NCBI RefSeq assembly: GCF_005502745.1 | Contig: NZ_SCNL01000011.1 | Span: 62,001 to 126,000 of the forward strand | DNA: 64,000 bases | Source: Sphingomonas sp. 3P27F8 | GTDB lineage: Bacteria; Pseudomonadota; Alphaproteobacteria; Sphingomonadales; Sphingomonadaceae | Reading direction: 5' to 3' | Shown: in pieces, positions 30,322 through 39,210 of the stretch | Position numbering within the stretch: the first letter of the stretch is position 1 | Layout: every line of letters begins with the position of its first letter | Program-made: the position numbers and the translations under genes | Notes under the pieces: generated by a model | Told to the model about the DNA's origin: nothing | What the model saw: only the letters and a program-made list of their open reading frames with translations | The model's database searches: none

Positions 30322-30349
30322 AACATATGATGGGTGGATTTGGTTTCAA
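30322..30349 (-). promoter_or_regulatory. Putative promoter of the small RNA
   Basis: On the minus strand TTGAAA (complement of 30344-30349) and TATGTT (complement of 30322-30327) are 16 bases apart and point at a start near 30315. This is a good sigma-70-like match, and no coding gene on that strand lies between it and the terminator. Confidence 0.5.
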
Positions 30350-30377
30350 GAGCAATTAGCTCAACCGATCGCTTTTA

Positions 30378-30920
30378 TCATCCAGACCGTGGCAGCATCC
30401 GCGCGACGAGGTTGTCGCGAAGGAGAAACTGATGGCGCAGCGCGGCGGCGATATGCACCACCACCAGCCCGAGCATCAGCCATCCCAGCACCCCATGCGC
30501 GTCGCCGCCGAGATTGGCGGTGACACGCGAAACCGGGAGAAACGGGATGTCGAACGCGCCGAACCAGTCCAGCGGCCGCCTGTGCTCCGGCGAGGAAACC
30601 ATCGCCCAGCCGGATAGCGGCAGGAGCAACAGCACCGCATAGAAAAGGCCGTGCACAAGTTGCGCGGCGGCTCGTTCCCATCCCGCCAGTTCAGGCGGCA
30701 GCGGCGGCGCGCGATGCGCCAGCCGCCAGCCGAGCCGCAGCAGCGTGAGCACAAGCACGGTGATGCCGATCGACTTGTGACCGGGCATCCACGCGCGCAG
30801 CATCGGCACGGAATCATGCCCGATGCCGATGAGCAGATTGACGATGACGAAAAACGCGATGAGCCAGTGAAGCGCGATCGCCACACCGGAATAGCGAGCG
30901 CCAACAAACGGTCTGGTCAT
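30378..30920 (-). CDS. Cytochrome b561 family protein
   Basis: A four-helix di-heme b561 of the bacterial type, 180 residues. Helix 1 has ALHWLIAFFVIVNLLIG, and further helices contain GHKSIGITVLVLTLLRLGWR and HGLFYAVLLLLPLSGWAM. The last reads HGVLGWLMLGLVVVHIAAALRHQ, with histidines placed to bind heme. CybB-type proteins move electrons from ubiquinol or superoxide in the inner membrane. It is the last gene of a minus-strand group with sapC and the FAD oxidase upstream, but its 3' end precedes the small-RNA promoter. Confidence 0.92.
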   Translation of the reverse strand: MTRPFVGARYSGVAIALHWLIAFFVIVNLLIGIGHDSVPMLRAWMPGHKSIGITVLVLTLLRLGWRLAHRAPPLPPELAGWERAAAQLVHGLFYAVLLLLPLSGWAMVSSPEHRRPLDWFGAFDIPFLPVSRVTANLGGDAHGVLGWLMLGLVVVHIAAALRHQFLLRDNLVARMLPRSG

Positions 30921-30937
30921 CGCGTCGTCATCTCCAT

Positions 30938-31708
30938 TCAGACAATCAGATTGGGCTGCGGCACGAGACCGAGATTGACCTGACGGACGAAGATATCCCG
31001 CATCAGGGCCAGCGAGAAGAGGTGGGCGTAGATAAGCGGCAGCATGCCCGATTTGGACATCTTGCGAAGCTGGTCACCGCGCAGATCCGCAAGCTTCTCT
31101 TCGTTGACCATCTGGAAGCCGCGATAGACGAACGGCTGCTCGTAGCCGTCATGCTGGATGGAAACCTCGCCCTCCATCAGCAGGTCCATCTCGCGAAGTT
31201 CCTGCACGAAGCCGCCGGTGCGCGCGCCCGCCTGCTCGAAAGATTCGTTGAACGACAGGATGTTGCGGGTGAATTCGCTCGGCTGCGTGCCATCGAACAG
31301 CGCCTCGCCTTCATCGAATGCGCCGATCGTATCAGCGGTCGGATCGAAGCAGAGCGACAATTCGTCCGCGTCGGGGCGCAGACGCGCGAGCATGAAGGGA
31401 TAGCGGCGGATATAGGCCGGGACGTAGAAATTGTCCTCGGTCAGCTTCCCTTCCGCATCGATGAAGACGTTCACGCCCTCGTTCAGGCCCATCAGCGCGA
31501 TCGGCACGGCATCGTCGCCCGCGGTGAAGACGATCGGCATGAAGCGCTGGACCAGCGGAAACTCCTCGACCGTTACCGGGATCGCATGCTGATGCTGCAG
31601 GAACGGCGCGGCATTGGCGGGCCGGAGGCGATAATTGGCGTGCAGATCGCTCGAAAGCGGCTCCAGGCCGTTGTAGAAAAGCGGAAGCTGCTGCGGCGCA
31701 CTGGCCAT
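30938..31708 (-). CDS. SapC family protein
   Basis: A 256-residue protein of the SapC family, named from Campylobacter S-layer neighbours but of unproven function. Family features visible are PVTVEEFPLVQRFMPIVFT, LMGLNEGVNVFID, VPAYIRRYPFMLA and the C-terminal GMLPLIYAHLFSLALM. No signal peptide or membrane helix is evident. In sphingomonads SapC genes usually sit near TonB receptors or tryptophan halogenases, which is not the case here. Start: two ATGs in tandem; the second at 31708 has GGAG six bases upstream. Confidence 0.88.
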   Translation of the reverse strand: MASAPQQLPLFYNGLEPLSSDLHANYRLRPANAAPFLQHQHAIPVTVEEFPLVQRFMPIVFTAGDDAVPIALMGLNEGVNVFIDAEGKLTEDNFYVPAYIRRYPFMLARLRPDADELSLCFDPTADTIGAFDEGEALFDGTQPSEFTRNILSFNESFEQAGARTGGFVQELREMDLLMEGEVSIQHDGYEQPFVYRGFQMVNEEKLADLRGDQLRKMSKSGMLPLIYAHLFSLALMRDIFVRQVNLGLVPQPNLIV

Positions 31709-31764
31709 CATTCTCTCCAGTATCGAAATCAGTATCAGGCCGACACGGCCCGGATCGAGCGGCC

Positions 31765-33213
31765 CTATTCGCCCTGCCCGCGCGGCGCAAGCGCGACGAG
31801 CTTGCCGGGGTTCATGATCCCGTACGGGTCGATCGCGTGCTTGATCGCCCGCAACGCGGCCATGCGCGCGGGCGAGGACAGCCGCTCAAGCTCGGCAAGC
31901 TTCATTTGCCCGATGCCGTGCTCAGCCGAGATCGAGCCGCCCGCCGCCACGACCAGATCGCCGACGAAGCGCGTCACCACCGGCGCCTCTTCGGCAAACC
32001 AGCGCGCGGCATCGGCACCGGCCGGCGCGCGCACGTGGAAATGAACGTTGCCGTCACCCAGATGCCCGAAACCCGAGGCGTGGGTGCCGGGGAAGCGCGC
32101 CTCGCATGCCGCCGCCGCCTCGATCATGAAGCGCGGCATCGCCTCCACCGGCACCGAGATATCGTGCTGCGCGGCAGGGCCGGTTGCGCGCTCCGCGTCG
32201 GAAATCGATTCGCGGATGCGCCAGAAGGCGTCGGCCTGCGCTTCGCTCGCCGCGATCGACGCATCGGCGATGACGCCATCGGCAAGCGCGGCCGCCAGCA
32301 CGCGCTCAACGATCGCGGCGGGCGGCTCCGCCTGCGAATCGGCCGCCGTCACCTCGACCAGCGCGTGCCACGGATGCGCGCTTTCCAGCGGCGAGCGCGT
32401 GCCGGGGATATGGCGCAGCACCGCGCCAAGCGATTCACCGGGCAACAGTTCAAAGCTTTCCACATCGTTGCTCGCGCGCTGGAAACGACGCAGCAGCGCC
32501 AGCGCGGCGGCCGGGTCCGCCAGCCCCACCCAGGCGACCGCGCGCGCCGCGACCGCCGGCACCAGCCGCAGCGTCGCCGCGGTCACGACACCCAGCGTCC
32601 CCTCGCCCCCGATCAGCAACTGCGTGAGATCATAGCCGCGATTGTCCTTCTTGAGCGCGTCCAGCCCGTCATGGATCTGACCATCGGGGAGCACCACCTC
32701 GATCCCTGCGACCAGCCCGCGCATCGTGCCGAAACGGAGCACCTGCGTGCCGCCCGCATTGGTCGAAACCAGTCCGCCGACCGTTGCCGACCCCTTCGCG
32801 CCGAGCGACAGCGGGAAACGCTGCCCGCGCTCCAGCGCCGCAGCGTGAAGATCGGACAGGATCACCCCCGCCTCCGCGACGACCAGCCCCGCGGCCGCAT
32901 CGAGCCGGCGGAGCGCGTTCATCCGCCGCGTCGAGAGGATCGCCGCGCTGCCGTCTGCCGGCGGCGTCGCGCCCCCGACCATCGAGGTATTCCCTCCCTG
33001 CGGCACGAGGGGAACCCGCAGCGCGGCGGCAGCCGCGACGATCGTCGAGACCTCCAGCGTGCTGGCGGGCTGGAACATCACCGGCGCATGGCCATGCCAG
33101 CGCCCGCGCCAATCCGTCTCCAGCGGCGCGATGGCGGCAGCATCGGTGATGATCGCGCGGGCCGGGATTTGCCCCGCCAGCGTTTCGAGCAGAGCGGTCT
33201 GGGCTGGTGTCAT
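31765..33213 (-). CDS. FAD-linked oxidase (D-2-hydroxyacid dehydrogenase-like)
   Basis: A 482-residue flavoprotein with an N-terminal FAD-binding PCMH domain (VPLVPQGGNTSMVGGATPP at about 67-85 and GAKGSATVGGLVSTNAGGTQVLRFGTMRGLV) and a C-terminal FAD-oxidase domain. The latter ends in GFGHLGDGNVHFHVRAPAG and SISAEHGIGQMK, the substrate and metal histidines of the D-lactate/D-2-hydroxyglutarate dehydrogenase group. It probably oxidises a D-2-hydroxyacid; the exact substrate is unclear. sapC follows 57 bases later on the same strand. Confidence 0.9.
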   Translation of the reverse strand: MTPAQTALLETLAGQIPARAIITDAAAIAPLETDWRGRWHGHAPVMFQPASTLEVSTIVAAAAALRVPLVPQGGNTSMVGGATPPADGSAAILSTRRMNALRRLDAAAGLVVAEAGVILSDLHAAALERGQRFPLSLGAKGSATVGGLVSTNAGGTQVLRFGTMRGLVAGIEVVLPDGQIHDGLDALKKDNRGYDLTQLLIGGEGTLGVVTAATLRLVPAVAARAVAWVGLADPAAALALLRRFQRASNDVESFELLPGESLGAVLRHIPGTRSPLESAHPWHALVEVTAADSQAEPPAAIVERVLAAALADGVIADASIAASEAQADAFWRIRESISDAERATGPAAQHDISVPVEAMPRFMIEAAAACEARFPGTHASGFGHLGDGNVHFHVRAPAGADAARWFAEEAPVVTRFVGDLVVAAGGSISAEHGIGQMKLAELERLSSPARMAALRAIKHAIDPYGIMNPGKLVALAPRGQGE

Positions 33214-33280
33214 GTCGCATTTATCGCACGCAATTCATGTATCGTTCAAATCCCATCGCTCACGTCCAGCCTGTTTGCCC

Positions 33281-33760
33281 ATGTCAAAGCGCGCCCTGCC
33301 CCTGCTCCCGATCCTCGCCGCGATGCCGCTGCTCGTATCCGCGCGCGCGCCGGACGCGGATGACATGGCGGGAACGCAATGGGCGCAGGTCATCATCCGC
33401 GAACGGATGATCATCCGCATTCCGCGCGTGGATTCATCGCCCGAGCCCCCCCGTCCGCTATACCGTCCAGCGCCGCCGCCGCCCGCCAGATGGCGCGAGC
33501 AATCCGCGCCCAAATGTGTTCCGGCGGACTCGATTGTCGCTGCGAGGATGAACGAGGGCGACGTCGATCTCGAAACGATCGACGGGCGGAGACTGCGCGC
33601 CAAGCTCGACGACGCCTGCCCGACGCTGAAGTTCTATACCGGCTTCTATCTGAAGCGGACGGGAGACGGAATGATCTGTGCGAAACGCGATGCCTTGCGC
33701 TCGCGATCGGGGGCGCGTTGCGAAATCGCGTACTTCAGGGCGCTCGTGCCCCGTCGCTAG
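33281..33760 (+). CDS. Small exported protein of unknown function
   Basis: A 159-residue protein. MSKRALPLLPILAAMPLLV is a signal-peptide-like start, followed by a proline-rich segment (PEPPRPLYRPAPPPPA) and a cysteine-containing core. Four cysteines (KCVPADS, DDACPTL, MICAKRD and ARCEIAY) could make two disulfides. The core resembles small periplasmic proteins found in sphingomonads as hypothetical; I know no function. The ATG at 33281 is chosen because the signal begins there; the open frame extends far upstream without it. Confidence 0.65.
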   Translation: MSKRALPLLPILAAMPLLVSARAPDADDMAGTQWAQVIIRERMIIRIPRVDSSPEPPRPLYRPAPPPPARWREQSAPKCVPADSIVAARMNEGDVDLETIDGRRLRAKLDDACPTLKFYTGFYLKRTGDGMICAKRDALRSRSGARCEIAYFRALVPRR

Positions 33761-33873
33761 CCCGGCGCATTGCCCGCTGCGTTGCACAAAAACTTGACTT
33801 TTCCGGCGCAATCGCGTTCCGCCAGCATCAGGGTGACCCATGGGTGCACCCATTGCTCTTTCTCGGAATTGCC

Positions 33874-35271
33874 ATGAGCTTCGCCGATCTCGGCCTGTCA
33901 GATGAACTGCTCCGCGCCGTAGCCGATACCGGCTACAACGAACCGACTCCGATCCAGGCGTCGGCGATACCGTCCGTACTGATGATGCGCGATATCATCG
34001 GCATCGCGCAGACGGGAACGGGCAAGACAGCCTCGTTCGTGCTTCCGATGATCGACATCCTCGCCCAGGGACGGAGCCGCGCGCGGATGCCGCGCAGCCT
34101 GATCCTGGAACCAACGCGCGAACTTGCCGCGCAGGTCGCGGAGAATTTCGAGACCTACGGCAAATATCACAAGCTCTCGATGGCGCTTCTGATCGGCGGC
34201 GTGCAGATGGGCGATCAGGTGAAGGCGCTGGAAAAAGGCGTCGACGTGCTGATCGCAACGCCGGGCCGCCTGATGGACCTGTTCGAGCGCGGCAAAATCC
34301 TGCTCACCGGGTGCAGCATGCTCGTCATCGACGAGGCGGACCGGATGCTCGACATGGGCTTCATTCCCGATATCGAGACGATCTGCACAAAGCTTCCCGC
34401 CACGCGCCAGACGCTGCTCTTTTCCGCGACGATGCCGCCACCGATCAAGAAGCTGGCGGATCGCTTCCTGACCAACCCGAAAACGATCGAGGTCGCGCGG
34501 CCCGCATCGACCAACATCAACATCGCCCAATGGGTGGTGCCGGTGAAAGGCTCCGCCTTCGACAAGCGGGATACGCTGCGCCGCCTGCTGCGGACCGAGG
34601 AAGTGCGCACCGCGATCATCTTCTGCAACCGCAAGACGACCGTGCGGGAGCTCAACAAGAGCCTTCAGAAGCACGGCTTCGCCTCCAGCGAGATCCACGG
34701 TGACATGGAGCAGTCGGCGCGGATCGCGGAGCTGGAGCGTTTCAAGCTGGGCGACGTGAACATCCTCGTCGCCTCCGACGTCGCCGCGCGCGGGCTGGAT
34801 ATCAAGGGCGTGAGCCACGTCTTCAATTTCGATGCGCCGTGGCACCCCGACGATTACGTCCATCGCATCGGGCGCACCGGCCGGGCGGGCGCAACAGGCA
34901 TCGCCTACACCTTCGTCGGCGCGGACGATGCCGAGAATATCGAGAATATCGAAAAGCTCACCGGTCAGAAGATCCCCCGCGTCGCCGCCCCTGCAAAAGA
35001 TGCGGAAGAGCAGCATATCGCCACTGCCGACGACAAGCCGCGCGCACGCCGCCGCAATCGCGGCCAGCGCGCCGGCGAGCAGACGGCGCAGCGCACGGCC
35101 GGCAGCGTGGGAGCGCGCGCGCAGGAGGCAGAAGCCCCGCGCAGCGACAGCCGCGACGCCGAACATGCGTCACAACCGCCGCGTCGTCGGCACGAGCAGC
35201 GCGATCATGCGACTGACGAGGGATGGAACGGGCCGGTTCCCAGCTTCCTCAGCATATCGATAACCAGCTGA
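33874..35271 (+). CDS. DEAD-box RNA helicase
   Basis: An ATP-dependent RNA helicase of 465 residues, RhlE/DeaD-like. Visible motifs are Q (GYNEPTPIQASAIP), Walker A AQTGTGKT (45-52), PTRELA, TPGR, DEAD (153-156), SAT, and the C-terminal HGDMEQSAR, ASDVAARGLDI and HRIGRTGRAG. A basic, low-complexity tail of about 80 residues (RARRRNRGQR and following) probably binds RNA, and ends in GPVPSFL. The C-terminal VPSFL echoes the VPAFL tail of related helicases. Its role is likely ribosome assembly or cold-stress RNA unwinding. Confidence 0.94.
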   Translation: MSFADLGLSDELLRAVADTGYNEPTPIQASAIPSVLMMRDIIGIAQTGTGKTASFVLPMIDILAQGRSRARMPRSLILEPTRELAAQVAENFETYGKYHKLSMALLIGGVQMGDQVKALEKGVDVLIATPGRLMDLFERGKILLTGCSMLVIDEADRMLDMGFIPDIETICTKLPATRQTLLFSATMPPPIKKLADRFLTNPKTIEVARPASTNINIAQWVVPVKGSAFDKRDTLRRLLRTEEVRTAIIFCNRKTTVRELNKSLQKHGFASSEIHGDMEQSARIAELERFKLGDVNILVASDVAARGLDIKGVSHVFNFDAPWHPDDYVHRIGRTGRAGATGIAYTFVGADDAENIENIEKLTGQKIPRVAAPAKDAEEQHIATADDKPRARRRNRGQRAGEQTAQRTAGSVGARAQEAEAPRSDSRDAEHASQPPRRRHEQRDHATDEGWNGPVPSFLSISITS

Positions 35272-35292
35272 TCGGGGTCGCGCCGGGCAACC

Positions 35293-35517
35293 ATGCCAAT
35301 CGAGGCGCATGACGTGACGACCGGCGCGCCGCAATCGCCGTGCACGCTGGTGTGCACGATGGACCGGAAAACCGGGCAGTGCCTCGGCTGCTTCCGCACG
35401 ATCGACGAGATCGCGCGCTGGTCCACGATGGGTGACGCGGAAAAGCGCGCGGTTCTGGCGCTTGTAGCGCAACGTGGGGCGGCTGCCGCACTAGCATCCG
35501 GCGGAACCTCGCCCTAA
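35293..35517 (+). CDS. DUF1289 family protein
   Basis: A 74-residue protein with the DUF1289 motif SPCTLVC..MDRKTGQCLGCFRTIDEIARW (about 15-43), including four cysteines, which suggests a metal or iron-sulfur site. The function is unknown; it is widespread in proteobacteria. It lies 21 bases after the helicase stop on the same strand and 10 bases before the pmbA start, so it is probably in a transcript with pmbA. Confidence 0.85.
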   Translation: MPIEAHDVTTGAPQSPCTLVCTMDRKTGQCLGCFRTIDEIARWSTMGDAEKRAVLALVAQRGAAAALASGGTSP

Positions 35518-35527
35518 GTCATCGGCG

Positions 35528-36874
35528 ATGCTTACTTCAGACCAGGCGCGCGATCGCGCACAGGATATCGTGGCCCGGGCGATGCGCGCCGGCGCCGATG
35601 CAGCCGATGCGGTGTTCGCCGCCGACGCCTCCAGCGATGTTTCGGTTCGTCTCGGCGAACTGGAGGACGTCGGCCGTTCGGAAAGCGAGGATCTGGGATT
35701 GCGGGTGTTCGTCGGGCAACGCTCGGCGAGCGTTTCCACCTCCGATCTTTCCTCCGCGGCAATGGACGCGCTGGTCGAACGCGCGGTGGCGATGGCGCGT
35801 GAGGCGCCGGAGGATCGCTGGTCCGGCCTCGCCCCGGAAGCGCGGCTGATGCGCGGCACGCCGCCCGCGCTCGATCTGGAGGACAAGAGCGAGGTTTCGC
35901 CAGCGGAGCTGCGCGAGATCGCCGCCGCCGCCGAAGACGCCGCCCGCGCCGTTCCCGGTGTCACCAACAGCGAGGGCGGCGGGGCCAGCGCCTCGCGGAG
36001 CGTGATCGCGCTTGCCACCAGCCACGGATTTTCGGGCGGATACGGCACGACCGGCTTCAGCACCTCCGCCAGCGTGATCGCGGGCGAAGGCGGCGGAATG
36101 CAGCGCGATTACGCCTTCCACTCCACGCGCCATCGCAATCGGCTGGATTCGCCGGAAACGATCGGCCGCGAAGCGGGCGAACGCGCCGTCGCGCGGCTCG
36201 ATCCCGGCAAGGTGGAAAGCGGCGCCATGCCGGTGGTGTTCGCTCCGCGCGTGGGGATGAGCCTGCTCGGCCATCTGACCGGCGCGATATCGGGCCAGTC
36301 GATCGCCCGGCGGACGAGCTTCCTGCTCGACGCGCTGGGCACCAAAGTGTTCGCCGATGGAATCCGCATCTGCGACGATCCGCATCGTCCGCACGGTTTG
36401 CGCTCGCGCCCCTTCGACGGAGAAGGTCTGCCGGTATCGCCGGTGGCGCTGGTCGAGGACGGGGTGCTGGAAACGTGGCTGCTCGAAACCGCTTCCGCCC
36501 GTCAGCTCGGGCTGGAGCCGACCGGGCATGCCGCCCGCGGTGTCAGCGGCGCCCCGGGCGTTTCGACCAGCAACCTCTATATGGAAAACGGCCACATCCC
36601 GGTCGAAACCCTGATCGGCGATATCGCGCGCGGCGTGTACGTCATCGAACTGATCGGCCAGGGCGTGAACGGCGTAACCGGCGATTACAGCCGTGGCGCG
36701 GCGGGTTTCCTGATCGAGGATGGCGCGATCACGCGGCCGGTGGCCGAATTCACGGTGGCGGGCAACCTGCGGGAGATGTTCCGCCAGCTGACCCCGGCCA
36801 ACGACCTGGAATTTCGTTACGGCACGAACGCGCCAACACTACGCATTGACGGGATGACCGTCGCCGGTGGCTGA
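35528..36874 (+). CDS. pmbA: TldD/PmbA family zinc metalloprotease subunit
   Basis: PmbA (TldE) is the partner of TldD; in E. coli the heterodimer matures microcin B17 and degrades the CcdA antitoxin, and TldD supplies the catalytic zinc. Sequence hallmarks are GLRVFVGQRSASVSTSDLS (about 58-76), VVFAPRVGMSLLGHLTGA and ETWLLETASARQLGL. The C-terminal GVYVIELIGQGVNGVTGDYSRGAAGF and LREMF are also typical. It lacks the HExxH of TldD, as PmbA should. No tldD gene is in the window. The 3' end overlaps the next start by 8 bases. Confidence 0.93.
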   Translation: MLTSDQARDRAQDIVARAMRAGADAADAVFAADASSDVSVRLGELEDVGRSESEDLGLRVFVGQRSASVSTSDLSSAAMDALVERAVAMAREAPEDRWSGLAPEARLMRGTPPALDLEDKSEVSPAELREIAAAAEDAARAVPGVTNSEGGGASASRSVIALATSHGFSGGYGTTGFSTSASVIAGEGGGMQRDYAFHSTRHRNRLDSPETIGREAGERAVARLDPGKVESGAMPVVFAPRVGMSLLGHLTGAISGQSIARRTSFLLDALGTKVFADGIRICDDPHRPHGLRSRPFDGEGLPVSPVALVEDGVLETWLLETASARQLGLEPTGHAARGVSGAPGVSTSNLYMENGHIPVETLIGDIARGVYVIELIGQGVNGVTGDYSRGAAGFLIEDGAITRPVAEFTVAGNLREMFRQLTPANDLEFRYGTNAPTLRIDGMTVAGG

Positions 36875-37655
36875 CCCGCGCCTTGCCGACGCGGTCGCGG
36901 GCATCGCCCGGGAGGCCGGCGCGATGGCGCTTGCCCGTTGGCGCACCGATTTCGCGCGGTGGGAGAAAGTGCCGGGCAGCCCGGTATGCGAGGTGGATCT
37001 CGATATCGACGCCATGCTCCGCGCCCGCCTGATGGCATTGCTGCCCGATGCGGGGTGGCTGTCGGAAGAAACCGCCGACAATCCCGAACGGCTCTCGCGC
37101 AGCCGCGTATGGGTGGTCGATCCGATCGACGGCACCCGAGACTATATCCGCGGAAGGCCCGGCTGGGCCGTGTCGATCGCGCTGGTGGAGATGGGGGAAG
37201 CGACGCTTGCCGTGCTCGATGCGCCGGCGCGGGGCGAAGTGTGGCGCGCAGCCACCGGAGCGGGCGCCACGCTGAACGGCGCGGGCGTTCGCGCCGGAAA
37301 TCGCATGATCTTCCCCGGCGCGCGCGTTCCCACCGATGTGCTGCCCAACGTAGACAGCGATCTGGTGACGGTGGAAAAACCCAATTCGATCGCGCTGCGC
37401 ATGGCAATGGTTGCGGATGATCGCGCGGATCTGGTGGTGACGCTGCGCTGGGGCAACGAATGGGATATCGCCGCAGCCGCGCTGATCGCGTCGGAGGCCG
37501 GGGCCACCACCAGTGACGCATTCGGCGCGCCGCTCACCTTCAACAAGCCCGATCCGCGCGCCTTCGGCATGGTGGTTTCAACCCCGGGCATACACGCCGC
37601 CGCCGTGGCGCGGCTGGGCGATCGCGCCCGGGCGATCGCGGCGGAGGGGCACTGA
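36867..37655 (+). CDS. 3'(2'),5'-bisphosphate nucleotidase, CysQ-like
   Basis: A Mg2+-dependent phosphatase of the inositol monophosphatase superfamily, 262 residues. The catalytic acids appear in LSEETADN and VVDPIDGTRDYIRG, and the second metal site in WGNEWDIAAAALI. CysQ removes the 3' phosphate of PAP during sulfate assimilation; a more generic inositol-phosphatase role cannot be excluded. It begins with a GTG that overlaps the end of pmbA, so the two are coupled. Confidence 0.85.
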   Translation: MADPRLADAVAGIAREAGAMALARWRTDFARWEKVPGSPVCEVDLDIDAMLRARLMALLPDAGWLSEETADNPERLSRSRVWVVDPIDGTRDYIRGRPGWAVSIALVEMGEATLAVLDAPARGEVWRAATGAGATLNGAGVRAGNRMIFPGARVPTDVLPNVDSDLVTVEKPNSIALRMAMVADDRADLVVTLRWGNEWDIAAAALIASEAGATTSDAFGAPLTFNKPDPRAFGMVVSTPGIHAAAVARLGDRARAIAAEGH

Positions 37656-37669
37656 CCCCCCTCCCCGCT

Positions 37670-38416
37670 TCACTTCTGGCAGGCGACCACCGTGGCGATC
37701 ACACCCAGCGTTTCTTTCGGATCGCGCACGCGCACCGTATCCAGCCCGAGTTCCTTCGCCGGATAGTCGTTGCCGCCCGGGAAGATCGCATCGCCGACGA
37801 ACATCATCGCATCCAGCGGGATGCCGCTCTCGTCGCGCAGTTTCTTGAGGCCATAAGCCTTGTCCACGCCCTCGCGCGTGATGTCGATCGAGGTGGCGCC
37901 GCCCATGTTGATCGCCAGCCCTGGCAGGCGCTGGCGCAGATCAGCCTGGATCACCTTGCGCTTGGCGAAATCGGGATCCCATTTCTCCTTCGCCTCGAGC
38001 GGCGCCTGCTGGCCTAGCGCGGAAAAGGTGATCTGGCTGCCACGATCCTCGATCCGCTCGCCCCACGTCTGCTCCGGCACGAAGCCGGTCGCTTCCAGGC
38101 TGGCGGTGAACGCATCGACAATCTTCTTCTTCTCCTCATCGGAGAAAAGCTCGGCATAGACGACGCCCCACTGGCCGTCGCGAAACGTGTAGAGCTTTGT
38201 GCCGGTGGTCGGCATCAACCACAGCCTGGCACGGTCGGCATGCGCGGGCAGGCGCGAGGCGACCTGCTTGTCGAACTGCGGCCAATCCCCGCCGGAAATC
38301 ACCGCGACGTTCGCCACGCCGAGCAGCTCCGCCAGCGCCTCCGCCATATCCGGCTGGATCGCCTGTTTGCTTTCTGCGAGCGTGCCATCAAGATCGAACG
38401 CCACGAGTTGCTTCAC
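37670..38416 (-). CDS. HAD-IIB phosphatase, phosphomannomutase-like
   Basis: A 248-residue haloacid-dehalogenase phosphatase. Motif I is FDLDGTLAES (about 7-16), with motif II SGGDW. The C-terminal DAMMFVGDAIFPGGNDY holds the acidic metal residues. The cap resembles that of eukaryotic-type phosphomannomutase (MMGAPTS-like and INMGGATSIDI). It could be a sugar phosphatase or sugar-phosphate mutase. It is the last gene of a minus-strand run beginning at rpiA, and its start overlaps the previous stop by 4 bases, tying it to sugar-phosphate metabolism. Confidence 0.85.
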   Translation of the reverse strand: MKQLVAFDLDGTLAESKQAIQPDMAEALAELLGVANVAVISGGDWPQFDKQVASRLPAHADRARLWLMPTTGTKLYTFRDGQWGVVYAELFSDEEKKKIVDAFTASLEATGFVPEQTWGERIEDRGSQITFSALGQQAPLEAKEKWDPDFAKRKVIQADLRQRLPGLAINMGGATSIDITREGVDKAYGLKKLRDESGIPLDAMMFVGDAIFPGGNDYPAKELGLDTVRVRDPKETLGVIATVVACQK

Positions 38417-39210
38417 ATCATTCTCCCAAGGATGAATTTGTCGATCGCATGCGCGACGCCATCGGCGTCGTTCGCGGTTGTCACATCGTCCGCCTGCGCC
38501 TTCACCGCATCGGTGGCATTGCCCATCGCGATCGAGCGGCCAGCGCGCGCGAACATCGCGAGGTCGTTGGCCTGATCGCCGATCGCCACCGTGTGGGAAA
38601 GCGACACCCCGATCGCCTGCGTCAGCGCGGTGATGCCGTTGCCCTTGTTGCCGGCCCCGGCGGTGATATCGAGATAATAGGTCTGCGACTGGACGATCGT
38701 GGCGGCGGCGGCCAACGGCTCCACCTTGTTGGCCAGATCCTTCAGCAGCGCCGCGTCGTCACTGACGAAGGTGATCTTGTCCGCGCGGTCGAGCAAGTCG
38801 CTGAAGTCTGCACGAACAATCGGCTGCTGGTTCGACGCCAGCCGCTCGTGCTCGACGTGAAGGCCCTGATCGGTGGAAGCATACCAACGGTTGTCCGCGA
38901 ACACCCAGCGATCGACAGCGGCTTCGGCGGCAGCAGCGAAAGCACCGCGCGCGACCTCGATCGGCACCATATGATGTTCGCTGATCGTGCCATCGCGCCG
39001 GAAAACGATTCCGCCGTTGAAAGCACCCATCGGGACGTCAAGTTCCAGTCGCTCGGCGATCGGCATCATGCCGGACATCGGGCGCGCGCTGATGATCGTG
39101 AATTCCACCCCCGCCGCACGCAGGCGCTTCACCGCCGCAGCCGTGGCGTCGGTCAACTTCTTCTGCTTGTCGACCAGGGTTCCATCGACATCGCAGACCA
39201 CCAGCATCAT
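38413..39210 (-). CDS. Cof-type HAD-IIB phosphatase
   Basis: A 265-residue Cof-family phosphatase. Motif I is [12 protein letters not shown] near the N-terminus, motif II includes ISARPMSGM, and the C-terminal [22 protein letters not shown] is the Cof signature. It likely removes phosphate from a sugar phosphate or nucleotide; the substrate is not known. Start: ATG at 39210, overlapping the gnd stop (ATGA). The longer open frame upstream overlaps gnd and is not coding. Confidence 0.9.
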   Translation of the reverse strand: MMLVVCDVDGTLVDKQKKLTDATAAAVKRLRAAGVEFTIISARPMSGMMPIAERLELDVPMGAFNGGIVFRRDGTISEHHMVPIEVARGAFAAAAEAAVDRWVFADNRWYASTDQGLHVEHERLASNQQPIVRADFSDLLDRADKITFVSDDAALLKDLANKVEPLAAAATIVQSQTYYLDITAGAGNKGNGITALTQAIGVSLSHTVAIGDQANDLAMFARAGRSIAMGNATDAVKAQADDVTTANDADGVAHAIDKFILGRMM

